A DNA stretch of 64,000 bases from Balaenoptera acutorostrata (taxonomy: Eukaryota; Chordata; Mammalia; Artiodactyla; Balaenopteridae). Position numbers and translations under genes: made by a program. The notes beneath the pieces are model-generated. The model had not been told where the DNA came from. It ran no database searches and saw only the letters and a program-made list of their open reading frames with translations. The stretch is from positions 30,568,912 to 30,632,911 of the forward strand of contig NC_080074.1 in NCBI RefSeq assembly GCF_949987535.1, in the 5' to 3' direction. Positions 37,275 to 48,960 of the stretch are shown here, one piece after another. How positions within the stretch are numbered: the first letter of the stretch is position 1; every line of letters starts with the position of its first letter.

Positions 37275-38524
37275 AACTGATGCTAGTTGAAGAAAGATTT
37301 TTAGTTCTTTATGGGCAAGGAAAAGTCTCTTCTTCTACTGTGCCCCAGAGCATTTGAGATATAGAAGGTAATTAGCATGTACTTATTGGATAGACAATCA
37401 AATTTAAATCAAATAAACTTCTTTTTCTATGAGGTCACATCATTCATTCCCTCAGAATTTCAGAAATCTCAGATCAGCCATTCTCCAGCAACAAACCTGC
37501 AACTGAGTTGCCTTAGAAGGACATCTGTCCATACTTCCCCTTTCAGAACACCCAAATCATGACAATTTCTATGGTAAATTATCCAGGTTCCATTTTGAGA
37601 GTCAAGATTGTTTTAATTTTGAATAATCTATGTCAGTGGACTTGAGCTGGTGAACTAGTGTTTCCGTACATACCACATTATTTGGATAATGAGTTGTCAT
37701 TTTTATACCCAACATGTGCAGAGAGCCCACTGATGCCTCTGTAATATACTTTATCTTGGTTAATGTTAATAAACACCTTGAAAAGTATATACTTTCATCC
37801 TTCATTTTCAGAAAAAGAAACTGAAACTCAGTGTTTCTATTAGGCAGAGTCTGCTTGTAACATCTCCAGTAACTATGCTTTCCTTCTTTCTTATTTAGCA
37901 GAATACTGATGTTGGTTTTGGAAAAGTTCCCACCTAAAAGGCATTTTTCAGACTCCTGTGCTGATATGGGTAGCCAGGTAATAATATTTCTGGACAAAAA
38001 GATAGTGGATTTATCACAAAGGATTTCTGGGAAAGCACCTTAAAGAGGAAATGGAGTAATACAGTACCACATGTATCCGCTTGGCCCTGGTCATGTTTCC
38101 CTTCTTCCCCTGAGAAATGCAGAGCTCCAGCAGCCATTGTGAGCAGACTATGAGGGAAAAGCCAAGAAAATCAGCCTGACGTCCTTGAGACATCAGACTG
38201 CTTACCTGAGTTTCTTGCTTTGAGTAATACAACACCTATGTTGCTTAAACCACTGTTCTAGGATTATCTGTCACATGCAGCTGAACCCTGTCCTTAACTT
38301 TTACATCCAGCGACAAGCTAAAGGTCCTACAGCTATAAAATAATGTAACTTCCTTTGATTCCATATTCAATAAAGAGTACTAAGAGCAGAAATCCTCAGT
38401 GTTAAATTAGCTAGTCAAAGTAATATTTAAGGGCTTACATGCAGGGCTAGAATTATCCCTTAGACTCATCTATGTCCTGAGATGTGAAAATAGGTTCCTA
38501 CTGCATTCCTGCTTGTTGGTATCT
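37275..38524. other. mostly unassigned DNA with a probable MIR
   Basis: Apart from the probable MIR at 37700-37850, no repeat or gene is recognised. The 131-codon minus-strand open frame at 37602-37997 crosses that MIR and has no known domain. Confidence 0.4.
37700..37850 (-). repeat. MIR SINE, antisense
   Basis: The order 'taataaacaccttgaaaagt', 'catccttcattttcagaaaa' and 'agaaactgaaactcagtgtt' matches antisense MIR around 'ccattttacagatgagg' and 'aaactgaggctcag'. Confidence 0.55.
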
Positions 38525-39870
38525 AAGCATTCATCAAGTATTATTTAAAGCTTACTATCAACAGATAATGTGTTGTCTAGGGATGAAGGACTGAAGATCT
38601 GACGACTACCAAGAAGCTTACAGTCTAGTTTGTTGGATATTGCAAATAAATAATTAAGTGAAAAATTATTGTAATTATGATAAATGCTACAAAAGTAACG
38701 TGTTACTGTGATAATACATAGTAAAGAAGTCTATCTATTCCAATCTGTGAGATCAAAGGCTTTGGAGATGTTAAAAAGTAAATTGAGGCACATTAAAATT
38801 TTTAAGAGTTTATTTGAGCAAACATCAATTCCAGTTGGGTGGTAGCAAACCAAAACTGGTTCGGAGCATGCTGCCAACAGAAGCTAGGTCAAAAGTTTTT
38901 ATGGAGAAGATGCAGGAACAAAGCAAGAAAATTATTTGATTGGTTTTAGCTTAAACTGTTGCCTTATTTAAGAAAACGTGTTTGGCTATTTGTGATGCGT
39001 TGTTCTTAGGCTTAGTTTGTTAACCTTGAGGCATTTACAGGAATTTACTTTGGCTTAGGTTTTGGTTTGCTTACTTAGGTGCCAGGGTATTAGAGCCACC
39101 TTAGTCTCTAACGGCCTTTTTCGTTGAATTATTTTAACAGTGAGAGTTTGACATTTGTGCTGACTTCTGAAAGATAAGTGTGAATTAGCCAGGTGACTAG
39201 TGAGAGCAAAGATTCTGGCATGAGAAACAGCATGTGTAAAGGTGCTGAGGTTTAATAAATGTTGGGAGAAGTGGTTCACAATTAAGCTGGAGAAATAGGC
39301 CTATAATGTAGGTCCTTTCAGGCAGTTCTGAGATTTTAGGCTTTATCACAAAAACACTGGAAACCATGGAAGACGTGTAAATGGAAGTGGCCCATAACCA
39401 AATGGCTTTTGGGATAAAAGGAAAAACACCCTAACTGAAGTATTTAAACAAATGGTTTGGAGCAAGACAAGAGGAAGTAGAACTATTAGTTAAGATATTA
39501 TTATTGTAGTAGTTCAATTAAAAAAAAAAGTTGGTGAATTAAATACAATGGTAACAGAGGAGGGGGAAAGAAGTAGACAGATTTGATAAGTATTTAGGAG
39601 GAAGTTGCCTCTGGATATAATGGCTAATTGGATGGCAGAGGGCTAAGAATGAAGATAAGAGTGACTTCCTTGTTTCTGGAATGAACTGAGCAGGTACTGT
39701 CATAAAATACCATGCTAGAGATTGCAAGAGAAGGAAAGATTTTTATGGGAAAGAGCGTTAATCCAGTGTGTTGAGTTTGAGGTATGCATAACACATGCAA
39801 ATACAGATGTTGAGTAAGCAGTTGAGTACAAAGGACTAAGCTCAAGAGAAGCCCGGGATGGTGTTCTAAT
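38525..39870 (-). mobile_element. L2 LINE, antisense, interrupted by a solo LTR
   Basis: Two L2 parts, 38525-38768 and 39141-39870, flank an LTR. The left part shows 'gcattcatcaagtattattt', 'agaagcttacagtctagttt' and 'gcaaataaataattaagtga'. The right part resumes with 'gagtttgacatttgtgctga', 'catgtgtaaaggtgctgagg', 'agtggcccataaccaaatgg', 'gatggcagagggctaagaa' and 'tgttgagtaagcagttgag'. Together they give about 970 bp, long for an L2 relic. The order is colinear, so the LTR inserted into the L2. Confidence 0.75.
38769..39140 (-). mobile_element. solo LTR inside L2, ERVL-type likely
   Basis: It begins TGTTAAAAAGTAAATTG and ends TTATTTTAACA, so the ends are TG...CA with short inverted termini. 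In its own sense it has an AATAAA signal in 'tttgctcaaataaactc' near the 3' end, as expected of an LTR polyadenylation signal. The family name is not resolved by eye. The L2 sequence continues colinearly on both sides. Confidence 0.6.
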
Positions 39871-40194
39871 TGTGGGTGTGACCACCTATAATGAACAACT
39901 TTATGCTTACTGCCATACTTTTACTTCTTTTGTTAGAAGCCCCTTGTACTATCAATAAGCAGTTTTATGCTAATGAGAATTAGGTAGATCATTGTATTCA
40001 ATATCTTCATCCATCCTACTTGCCTTGCATAATTCCCTCTTTTGATAATTCCAAATGAGTTACTTAACAATCTAACTCTCAGAAAGCACCTTCATCCTTG
40101 AGCATTGTATCTGCTTCCTATAATCTCTTACAAATAGAAGAATCACGCCAGCAATTTAATGGACACAAAAATGTTCTAGGAACCATTGCAGCCT

Positions 40195-40330
40195 TTGTAT
40201 ATGTAATTCCTAATCGTCTCAACAGTTCTATGAAGAAATATTTTCATCACCATTTTATAGGTGAGGGAACTGAGATTCAGAGAGGCCACATTGATCAAGG
40301 TATTCCTATGGTGAGTGGGAGTCTTGTCTT
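40195..40330 (-). repeat. MIR SINE, antisense
   Basis: It contains 'catcaccattttataggtga' and 'gggaactgagattcagagag', a clear antisense MIR core, with 'ctcaacagttctatgaagaa' upstream. The 75-96 codon open frames here are repeat-derived. Confidence 0.75.
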
Positions 40331-41158
40331 CCGTCCTCAGTCTCTCAGACTCCCACGGTGTCCCCAAGTGTTCCCACTGAGGAGCTGATAAAAACTGCTC
40401 CATGGTAGTGATGGAAACAAGTACCAGCTTTTCTTAAATTAGCCCCAAATACTACATGCAAATATTCCAGAAGTGTTTCAGAGAGTGTTGAGCTTCTTTC
40501 CTGAGGAAAGCTATATTTAGAGATAAGATATGGGTGATGTTCAGAATGTAGTCACAAGACCAAATTTTATATTTGCTCCTTTTGTTTACTTTATAAGGGA
40601 GATGAACAAGAGGCCTCCACTGCATCACTTTATGAACTAATTTTTCAAAATAGGCCTAAAATGTCTATTTGTTTTAATAAAGGTCTCAGTAGGATGTTAA
40701 CTTAGAGTAGTTGTGATGAATGGCAACTTAATTTCTACGAAATAGCAAAACGTTCTGCCCATAATGGGATAGTCAGGTCTTGATTCAGTGCTTACTGCTT
40801 CTAAAAATTTGGCATATTAATGAGACAGGTGTGTGAGGTGAAGAGAAGCATCCTTTAGACCTCATTTTGACTTTACCCCAAACATTTCACCTTTTTTGGG
40901 GGGGGGTAAAGTCTTACTCTTCATATTTCGCTCATTTTTCACAAATGATATGGCCTAAGATGAATGAAATCTTTTCTTAGTAGATTCTTTCTTCAAGCAC
41001 AGAACATAAATTAATGATGTAAACTATATATTTTAAAAAGCATTCTAAGTAGTGTAGAGTAGAAATGGAAATACCCCCATATGCCTTAAGCATATTTACT
41101 TTCATTTTCAGATATGTTTCTTGCAAATTGTTTTATCTGGTAAATAGATCTTCAAAGT
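40331..41158. other. unassigned DNA
   Basis: No repeat or gene is seen. There is a T/G run near 40893-40907. Confidence 0.4.
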
Positions 41159-41532
41159 TATTTTTTGAGGACTTCCCTGGTGGCGCAGCGGTTAAGAATC
41201 TGCCTGCCAATGCGGGGGACATGGATTCAAGCCCTGGTCTGGGAAGATCCCACCTGCTGCGGAGCAACTAAGCCCGTGCGCCGTAACTACTGAGCCTGTG
41301 CTCTAGAGCCCATGAGCCACAACTACTGAGCCCACGTGCCACAACTACTGAAGCCTGTGCGCTCCAGGGCCCGTGCTCCGCAACAAAGAGAAGCCACTGC
41401 AATGAGAAGCCCGCGCACCGCAACAAAGAGTAGCCCCTGCTCGCCACAACTAGAGAAAGCCCGCACGCAGCAACGAAGACCCAATGCAGCCAAAAATAAA
41501 TAAATAAATATTTTAAAAAATATATTTTTTGA
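41159..41532 (+). mobile_element. CHR-2 SINE with 10-bp target duplication
   Basis: The SINE body is 41169-41522: 'ggacttccctggtggcgcag' head, the tRNA-like segment, internal 'acaactactgagccc' units and a tail 'ccaaaaataaataaataaat'. The duplication is TATTTTTTGA at 41159-41168 and 41523-41532, identical. CHR-2 is a tRNA-derived SINE of the cetacean-hippopotamus-ruminant lineage. The B-box region is mutated (ggattcaagcc). Confidence 0.95.
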
Positions 41533-41756
41533 ATATTTTTATCTTAAATATTTAAAAATAAAATTCCTTTAAAAAATGAAATCTACTAGTTTTCCCTGTA
41601 TAAAAATAGTAAATTTGAAAAAAATATAAAGATATTAATTTTTTAAATTCCTATATTTACTTCCAGGCTCTTTTCATCTCATGACTATGATTATAAGGAG
41701 GGGGTAGGATGTGAAAGTCCAAGGTTAACTCTCAGAAGTTGGTATTTTCCTTTCAA

Positions 41757-42250
41757 AAATGGCTTCAGACAAGCCATGAAAAGACACAGAGGAAACCTCA
41801 GCGCACATTTCTCAGTGAAAGATGCTAATGTGAAAAGGCTACACGTTGTGTGATTCCAACTCTAGGACATTCTGGGAAAGGCAAAAGCCATGGAGACAGT
41901 AAAAAGATCAGTGGTCGCCAGGGGTTAGTGGGGAGGGGGGATAAATAGGCAGAGCACAGAGGATTTTTAGGGCAGGAAAATACTCTGAACTACAAGGATG
42001 GATACGCGATACATTTATCAAGCCTGGGTCCAAACCCACAGAATGTACGGCTCCCAGGTGACGCTCCCAGGTGATGCAGCAGAGCAGGTTCTTCGTTTGT
42101 AACAAATGCACCCTCTGTGGGGATACTGGGAGGGGAAGGCGGTAGGGGGGCCACATGGGAACTCTCTGTACCTTACCCTCACTTTTGCTGCGAACCTAAA
42201 ACTGCTCTGAAAAATAAAATCTGTTTTTAAAAAATGAAAAAAAAAAAAGA
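41757..42250 (+). mobile_element. L1M LINE 3' end with A tail
   Basis: It contains 'ccatggagacagtaaaaaga', 'tcagtggtcgccaggggtta', 'gaactctctgtacct', 'aaaactgctctgaaaaataa' and a terminal A run at 42236-42249. It is the same L1M 3' end as 8935-9225. A short duplicated 'gctcccaggtga' pair at 42050-42075 lies inside. The 82-codon minus-strand open frame here is not a gene. Confidence 0.8.
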
Positions 42251-43020
42251 TACATACAGTTTGTATTTTGATAGTCTAGTGTGATGGTGTAATAGTTTGA
42301 GTGATTTTTTTGTTTGTGAAAAGTACCAAATCACATTGTGAATTAGCTTTGGAGCCTTTTATCAGTTCAACATGCTTCCCGGCAAATTCACAATATATGA
42401 ACTTGAAATTAGATTAACAACTTGATCAGTGCCGGCAGCACTGAAGCAGGGATTCCAGGAGATGCCCTGGAAGTGATGCAAACTTTAAGTGCACTGTCCT
42501 CCCGCAAGTCTACTCTAAATGCCTCCAGAATCATGGTTTCTCCTTCCCGTCTATCTCAAGTAAGTGTCTCTTATTGGCAGACTCTACCCTGGAACCATTC
42601 AGGGAAGGAGATTCTGGAAAATGTATTTCTATGAGAATGCGGTTTGATGCCCAGTTAACAGCAGACTATCTAGCACATTATCTGATAGAGAAGTTGAAAA
42701 AGCTGAAGACCTCTAATGTTTCCTGATTAAAACGTCATTATTAATACTTCTTGCCTGTAGATACTCCAGGTGCTCCAAAGTTCAAAAGAAAGGAACTTAC
42801 CTTTAGATTCTACCAAAAGAAATGACTATGGTAAAGACTGAATACAAACAGTCCAGTCTTAGACCTCTTTCTTTGCCACCTACATTTACTTCCTCGGTGT
42901 TCCAACGCAGATGTGTGGCTTGAATTATCATCTATACTGACAGCTCCCAAATCTATATTTCCAGCCTGGACTTCTTCCTTTCTACTACCAAAATATTTCC
43001 ATAATCCAACCAACCCTCAC
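42251..43020. other. unassigned DNA
   Basis: No repeat or gene is recognised. Open frames at 42422-42634 and 42810-43013 are short and uninformative. Confidence 0.4.
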
Positions 43021-43741
43021 TTCCATGCCTACCACTTTAATCTAAGCTAAACATGACAAACTGTCTGCTTAACTAGATTCCCAGCTTTGGCCTTTAGCCT
43101 CCTATTCTTGACAAAGTAGGCAGAGTATATAGGCGATTCTTTTAAAATATGTTATGTCACTCCTCTGCCCAAAAACCTTTAGTGCCTTCCCTTCTTGCAA
43201 AAAAAAAGGAAAAAACAAAAAACAACAAGAACAACAAAAAACACCACAAAACAACAGCAACAACAAAAACAAAGGCAATGTCCCACAAGGTCCTTGGTTA
43301 TCTGGCAATCATTATCTTCCTGACCTCACTTTCTGTTACTCTCCCAGACACTTCCTTTACTCCAGCCCCACTGACTAAACTTACTATTTCTCTGCTACAC
43401 CAAGCATCCTATATCAGGGTCTTTGAACATGTTTTCCCTCTGCTTCAAGTACTTACTTAACTCATCAACTGCCACCTTTGCAATGAGGCCTTTCCTCACC
43501 TCTCCGTATAAAGAATATCTTACCCAATGATGCCACCCCCTCCTTTTGAACACTTAAATTATTGGCAAATGTCAATATATAGAATGTATTTATTTGTTTT
43601 TGCCTTTTTCCTCCACTAGATTTTAAGTCCCATGAGGGTGATAACTTTGTTTAATTCACTGTTACATCCACAGAACAAAGAATAGAGCCCAGCATTTTAT
43701 AAATACTGGATAAGTAATTAGTGAATGAATAAATAAATGAA
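43021..43741 (+). mobile_element. L2 LINE 3' end, sense, 0.7 kb
   Basis: The sense L2 order is well kept: 'tgttatgtcactcctctgcc', 'ccacaaggtccttggttatc', 'aggcctttcctcacctctcc', 'ttaagtcccatgagggtgat', 'cactgttacatccacagaac' and a tail 'tagtgaatgaataaataaat'. An A/CAA-rich insertion (about 43199-43275) interrupts it. Open frames across it are artefacts. Confidence 0.8.
43199..43275. repeat. A/CAA-rich low-complexity stretch
   Basis: Imperfect AAC and CAACAA units within the L2. Confidence 0.85.
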
Positions 43742-44109
43742 ATCTGAGTAGTGCAGAGAAATGATGACAGACAGGTGTGATCATCAAGCAAGCATTTGAG
43801 TTTAACCATAACAGGTAAGTGCATCGCAATATCTAAAAAGAAGATGGTATACTGCATAGTGAAGCTCATTTATGTAAAGTGAATATCACCAATTCTTATT
43901 CAAATTAGTATGTAGTCAGTTGTTTCTATTTTATTTCATTCTATATTAACATAATATGGTGTCAGACTGTGGACTACCCTTTCTTCATATGACCCAGTAA
44001 CTCCAGGCTCTATAGAAAAGTGAGAATTATGCCATTTTTTAACCTTCAAAATAAATATTACCAAAAAAAAAATTTACTCCTTTTATGATAACTGGAGATT
44101 TACTGTAAC

Positions 44110-44470
44110 CTGATATTTAACTGGCTTTGCAGCCACACCTCCCAACACTTTCCACTGATAATATCTACTTGAGTTTCCTTTCTTCCTCCTCCTCAATTTT
44201 GTGCATTGTCTTCCCTCTGTCTGAATGGTCTTCCAGCATTGATTTGCTTATAAAGTTTTTTCTCTGCTTCTGAGACTCATGTTAAGTGCCAATTCCCTAA
44301 CCAACCTTTCCTTGATTCACATAGGTAGATCAAGGTGGTACTTCTTATGCTCTTACTGCACCGTGAACACAGACCTTGAAGGAAGAAACTACATGTATCT
44401 TAAAGATAGTGCTAGTGCCTTACCAGAACAGGTACTTATTAAATATTTTCTGAATGGGTGAATAAATGCA
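44110..44470 (+). mobile_element. L2 LINE 3' end, second sense copy
   Basis: The order 'ccctctgtctgaatggtctt', 'taccaacctttcc'-like text at about 44297, 'accttgaaggaagaaactac' and 'gtacttattaaatattttct', ending in 'gaatgggtgaataaatgc', matches the sense L2 3' terminus. It lies 370 bp after the previous L2 end. Confidence 0.65.
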
Positions 44471-45264
44471 TATAGAGAAAATAAACTGGCATCCAAAGAT
44501 GAGTGGGAGTTCCTGAATTCTCACATTTAGCATTGTAATCAGACTGTTCTCTATCCCAGAGACATAAAGTTCTGCACTGAGAGGAAAAAAAGCATTATTT
44601 TTTGTAATGTCACATACCTTGAACTCTAAGGGACAGAAAATATTTAATTTCCTAATGTGAAAATACGGTTAGGAGACATTAAACTAGCAAATTCCTCATT
44701 CAAGTGATATGCTTTATTTTTTAACCCGATAAATATTTTTATAATATATTTTAATATCTATAAATTTCCTTTCTGTGAAAACTGATGAACTTAGTAATGT
44801 TTAATCACTCATTTATGTACATGCAGGGCTTTTCTGTTTTTTTAAAAAGTGAGATTTTGATTCTTATAGCTTGAAAAAATATGAAATAATGCTCATTCCT
44901 AACTCCATTACCCCTTGAAACCCTACTCCCTCCCAACTCTTATTGGCAGGTGAACTTGTCTTCTCTGTCAAGTGAGTCACTTGAAATGGGAAAATTACTT
45001 TATTAGAACCGACTTGGGTCAAGTTAATCTAAAGAAAATATAAGAAGGAAAGAAAAAAGTTGCCATGCCATATGAATAGAAAAGTATATGCAGAAAAAAC
45101 ATAACTTATAAATGAATAGCATATGAAACAAAGTCTTTAAATGATGAAAAAATTTTGATAGACCTCAACCTTACTAATTTTAGAAATTCAAATATTCAGT
45201 ATATACTGCTAAAATGGCTGCTTCTCCAAAACCTATCTGAAATTCAAGAAGCTGGAAAGTTAAA
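44471..45264. other. unassigned DNA
   Basis: AT-rich, with no repeat or gene recognised. Confidence 0.4.
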
Positions 45265-45580
45265 TATGAGTTTGGTGGTTTTAAAAATATGTCCACTAAT
45301 ACTTTGATATTCCTCCCCTTCAGAACTGGACCTTAGCTCCCTCCTCTTTCAGTGTGGGATAGTGGGATAGACTTACTGATTCACTTCCAGGAAAAAAACC
45401 AAACCAAAACAAAACAAAAAAACTGTAGATGGATGGGCATCATTTCCAAGATTAGGTTATAGAAGGATTTCAGCTTATATTTTATGTATGTTCAATCTCA
45501 ATCTCTCTGTCTCTGTCTCTGTCTTTCTGTCTGTATTTCTCTCTGATAAGGATTATGTTGGATCTATAACTCGCTTTGGA
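45265..45580 (+). mobile_element. MLT-like LTR, 5' part, sense
   Basis: It contains 'gtccactaatactttgatat', 'tcctccccttcagaactgga' and 'gtgggatagacttactgatt', then a TCTCTG-rich run at about 45495-45545. This is the order of a MaLR-like LTR in sense. Its probable 3' end is 46803-46937, separated by later material. Confidence 0.5.
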
Positions 45581-45584
45581 TAGT

Positions 45585-46392
45585 ATGCACAGTTTAACAA
45601 ATATTAGCAAGCCAAATTCAAAAACACATGATCTACATCATGATCAAAAGGGATTTATCCTTGTGATGCAAGGATGGTTCAACATATGCAAATCAATAAA
45701 TGAGATACACATTAATACAATGACAGATAAAAATTACATGATCACCTCAATAGATACAGAATAAGCATTTGACAAAATACAACATCCTTTCATGATAAAA
45801 GCCCTTAACAGATGGGTAGAGAAGGAACATACCTCAACATAATAAAGGCCATACATGACAAACTCCATCTAATATTATGCTCAATGGTGAAAAACTGCAA
45901 GATTTTCCTCTAAGATCAGGAAAAAGGCAAAGATGCTCACTCTTACCACTCTAATTTAAGACAGTATTGGAAGTCCTAGCTAGAGTAATTAGGCAAGACA
46001 AAGAAATAAAAGGCATCCAAATCAGAAAAGAAGGAAAACTATCATTATTTGTAAACAATATAATTTTATATATGGAAAATCCCAAAGACTCAACCAAAAA
46101 ACTGTTAGAACTAATTAACTAATTCAGTAAAGTTGCAGGATATAAAATCAACATACAGAAATCAGTTGCATTTGTATACACTAACAATGAAACATCTGAA
46201 AAGGAACTAAAGAAAACTATCCCATTCACAATAGTATCAAAAACAATAAAATACCTAGGAATGAATTCAACCAACGAAATGAAAGATCTGTACAACAAAA
46301 ACTACAATACTTTTTGAAAGGAAGCAAAGAAGACACAAATAAATGGAAAGACATCTCGCGTTCATGGATCAGAAGAATAAACATTGTTACAA
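45585..46392 (+). mobile_element. L1 ORF2 reverse-transcriptase fragment, sense
   Basis: About 800 bp of degraded L1 ORF2 without a 3' UTR or tail. Recognisable parts are 'gggatttatccttgtgatgc', 'cctcaatagatacagaataa', 'ccatctaatattatgctcaa' and 'attaggcaagacaaagaaat'. Where the catalytic FADD motif is expected, the sequence encodes F-V-N-N (ttt gta aac aat, near 46050). Stops and frameshifts throughout. The first 62 codons (45576-45764) remain open. Confidence 0.85.
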
Positions 46393-46802
46393 TACATGTT
46401 CATTATCTGAGAGTTTCCATGGATCAAGACCTTCTGCTGAGGGTTTCATAAAGCTGAATCAAGGCTAAGCTGAATTTTTTTTCTGGAGCTTAGGGTTCTC
46501 TTCCAAGCTGCTGGTTGGCAAAATTAATTTCCTTGCAGCTATAGAACTCATGGTGGCTTGAGTTTTCAAGGTCAGCAGGAAAGCCTGTCTAACCTCTAGA
46601 CTCACCGTTAAAGGGTTCTCCTAAATAGTCAGGCCCATCCAGGATGATTTCCATCTAATGAGTGTAAAACCAACATATTAAAAACTTTAATTACATCTGA
46701 AAATCCCCTTCACTTTTGCCATATGCTATTGATTAGGAGGGATTGCATAAAGGTGTGGATACCACGGGTCAGAAATCATGAGGGCTTATCTTAAAATTCT
46801 GC
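46393..46802 (-). mobile_element. MaLR/ERVL-like LTR fragment, antisense
   Basis: The order 'ttctggagcttagggttctc', 'ttccaagctgctggttggca', 'ctcctaaatagtcaggccca', 'tccaggatgatttcc' and 'cttaaaattctgcctcca' matches an LTR in reverse, of the same group as 9348-9915 and 16383-16900. Both ends are truncated. Confidence 0.6.
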
Positions 46803-46937
46803 CTCCAGAGACCCTAAGTCAGAACAACCCACCTAAGCTGCTCCCAATTTCCTAACCCATGTAAGAAAATAAATGTCTGTTGTATTAAGTTGCTAATTTG
46901 GGGATGTTTCATTACACAGCAATAGGTAACTAATATA
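46803..46937 (+). mobile_element. MLT-like LTR, 3' end, sense
   Basis: Sense LTR end: 'gagaccctaagtcagaacaa', 'ctaagctgctcccaatttcc', 'aagaaaataaatgtctgttg', 'tacacagcaataggtaacta' and a terminal 'aatatag'. It probably belongs with 45265-45580. Confidence 0.65.
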
Positions 46938-47460
46938 GTGAGGTTATACTAGCATGAATTACATTCAGGGAAGAAGTATACATTATCATCCCTCTTCTCT
47001 TCTTGATTCATAAATCTCAGTTCTGCTGATAGTAGATGTTGAAAGAGTACTATATTAAGTAAGGATATACTCTTTGGGTTTCACACAAAGACGTTACAGG
47101 AAGAAATAGCACAAAGAATTAGAATATAATCCTAATACTCAAAAATCAATTTTGGAAATTGATACAGAATTGGCACTAACTCTTAAATCAAAGCTGTCCT
47201 TTTAAAAGTTTTAATATAATACCATCCTTAAGGTCAAAGTAGACATATAGAGGCAGAATAATCGTACAGCCAAATCAAAAAAAAAAAACATTTCTTACTA
47301 ACACAACAGTAATTAAAATTTTTCATACTGAAAATTATAAAATATTCTTTTAATTAAAAATGAATGCCCATTAAATGAAATTCTGTAACAAACAGGGTTA
47401 AAAGTTTCCATACAGATGCATTTTGTAACGTTTTCTTATCACTTAGTAGTGACAGCAATT
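46938..47460. other. unassigned DNA
   Basis: AT-rich with an A run near 47278; no repeat or gene recognised. Confidence 0.4.
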
Positions 47461-47853
47461 AAGAGTAGTGGCAGTGGGACTTCCCTGGTGGCTCAGTGGT
47501 TGAGAATCTGCCTGCCAATGCAGGGGACACAGGTTCGAGCCCTGGTCCGGGAAGATCCCACATGCCGCAGAGCAACTAAGACCGTGCGCCACAGCTACTG
47601 AGCCTGTGCTCTAGAGCTCACGAGCCACAACTACTGAGCCCACGTGCTACAACTACTGAAGCCCGTGCACCTAGAGCCTGTGCTCCCCAACAAGAGAAGC
47701 CACTGCAATGAGAAGCCCGCGCTCCGGAACAAAGAGTAGCCCCCGTTCGCCACAACTAGAGAAAGTCCACAGGCAGCAACGAAGACCTAACACAGCCAAA
47801 AATAAATAAATAAAAAATAAATTAAAAACAAACAAAAAAAGAGTAGTGGCACT
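47461..47853 (+). mobile_element. CHR-2 SINE with 15-bp target duplication
   Basis: The SINE body is 47476-47838. It has the head 'gggacttccctggtggctca', an intact B box 'ggttcgagccc', two or three 'acaactactgagccc' units and a tail 'aaaataaataaataaaaaat'. It is flanked by aagagtagtggcagt (47461-47475) and aagagtagtggcact (47839-47853), one mismatch. Open frames on both strands through it are SINE artefacts. Confidence 0.95.
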
Positions 47854-48769
47854 GATATGCTTATGTAAAATGATTGTTTCATTACACAAGAAACTGAAAG
47901 TTAATGAAAATAAGTCTAACATTCAATTCTCAAAGAGGATTTCTGTATAACCTCTCTTTTCCAATATGTAACTGATCTTCTTGGGGTTAAATACTTGTAT
48001 TGTGTATGAATTAATTATGCATTACTCAAAAATCATGACTTATCTATAAATCATCTTGCATTCAAACACTTATTAGTTACTTAATCTGTTACTTATATAA
48101 TTTTCAGTGTCATACAGCATTAACTTTAATAAAACAATCAATTCAAACAGATAACATTAAAAATTACTTATTACCTCTGTGTTGAGGGGAAAAGCCCAAA
48201 GTACTAGAGGAGACAGCTCTGCTTTTGTGAGATTATTTGAATTGATCAAATAGATGGTAGAATTTATTTGTTGTTTCAAAAGTGGGAACAGATGAGGAAC
48301 TAAGAAATATATCTATAGGAATGTGGATTGTGAGCTCATTAGAATTTGTCTTTATTATTTTGGGGAATTCCCAGTATAGAAGTGATATCTTCATTCACAT
48401 ATAATTATAAAACAATTTAAGCTAAATATAAAGTGATTTTAGTCTCTTTGCCTTTTTGCTTATTATATATTACCATTTTTGCAACTGAGAGTAATGGAGA
48501 GTTGATCTTATGTGCAACCCTACATCCTATCTTCATGACCAGCAGCACAACTTCAAAGTAGAAATGATGAAAACAAGAGAGCAGGAGGAAATAGTAAGCA
48601 ATCAAAATTCTTTTCCTGAGGAGAAAGAAGCCTCTGGTAACTAACTGGTAATAAGGCAATTTATGAATATGAGAATTCCAGAAAGCAATTTTATAATACT
48701 TCCTTAAAAATGGTAAAACTCTAGAAACAGGGGATTTACGGCAACGTTGCATGGAGGAACGAGCTTTGG
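47854..48769. other. unassigned DNA
   Basis: AT-rich; no repeat or gene recognised. The 111-codon minus-strand open frame at 48417-48752 has no identifiable domain. Confidence 0.4.
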
Positions 48770-48960
48770 AAAAGTACTTCTATACCCATTATTTCATTTC
48801 ACCTTCCTAAGTTCCCTGTGAGTGACTAAGGCAGGAGACATCTCTGCGTTTTGCAGATGAGAAATTGAGTCTCAAAAACATTGTTATTGGTTCAAGGTTT
48901 CATGGCTATTAACTGGTAGAACTAAGAATGAAATTCAAGGCTTATGATTAGTTTTCTGAA
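48770..48960 (-). repeat. MIR SINE, antisense
   Basis: The order 'cattatttcatttcaccttc', 'ctgcgttttgcagatgagaa', 'attgagtctcaaaaac' and 'agaactaagaatgaaattca' follows antisense MIR. Confidence 0.65.

Noticed and set aside
37602..37997. 131-codon minus-strand frame next to the long L1
   Set aside because: It overlaps a probable antisense MIR and shows no recognisable protein family.
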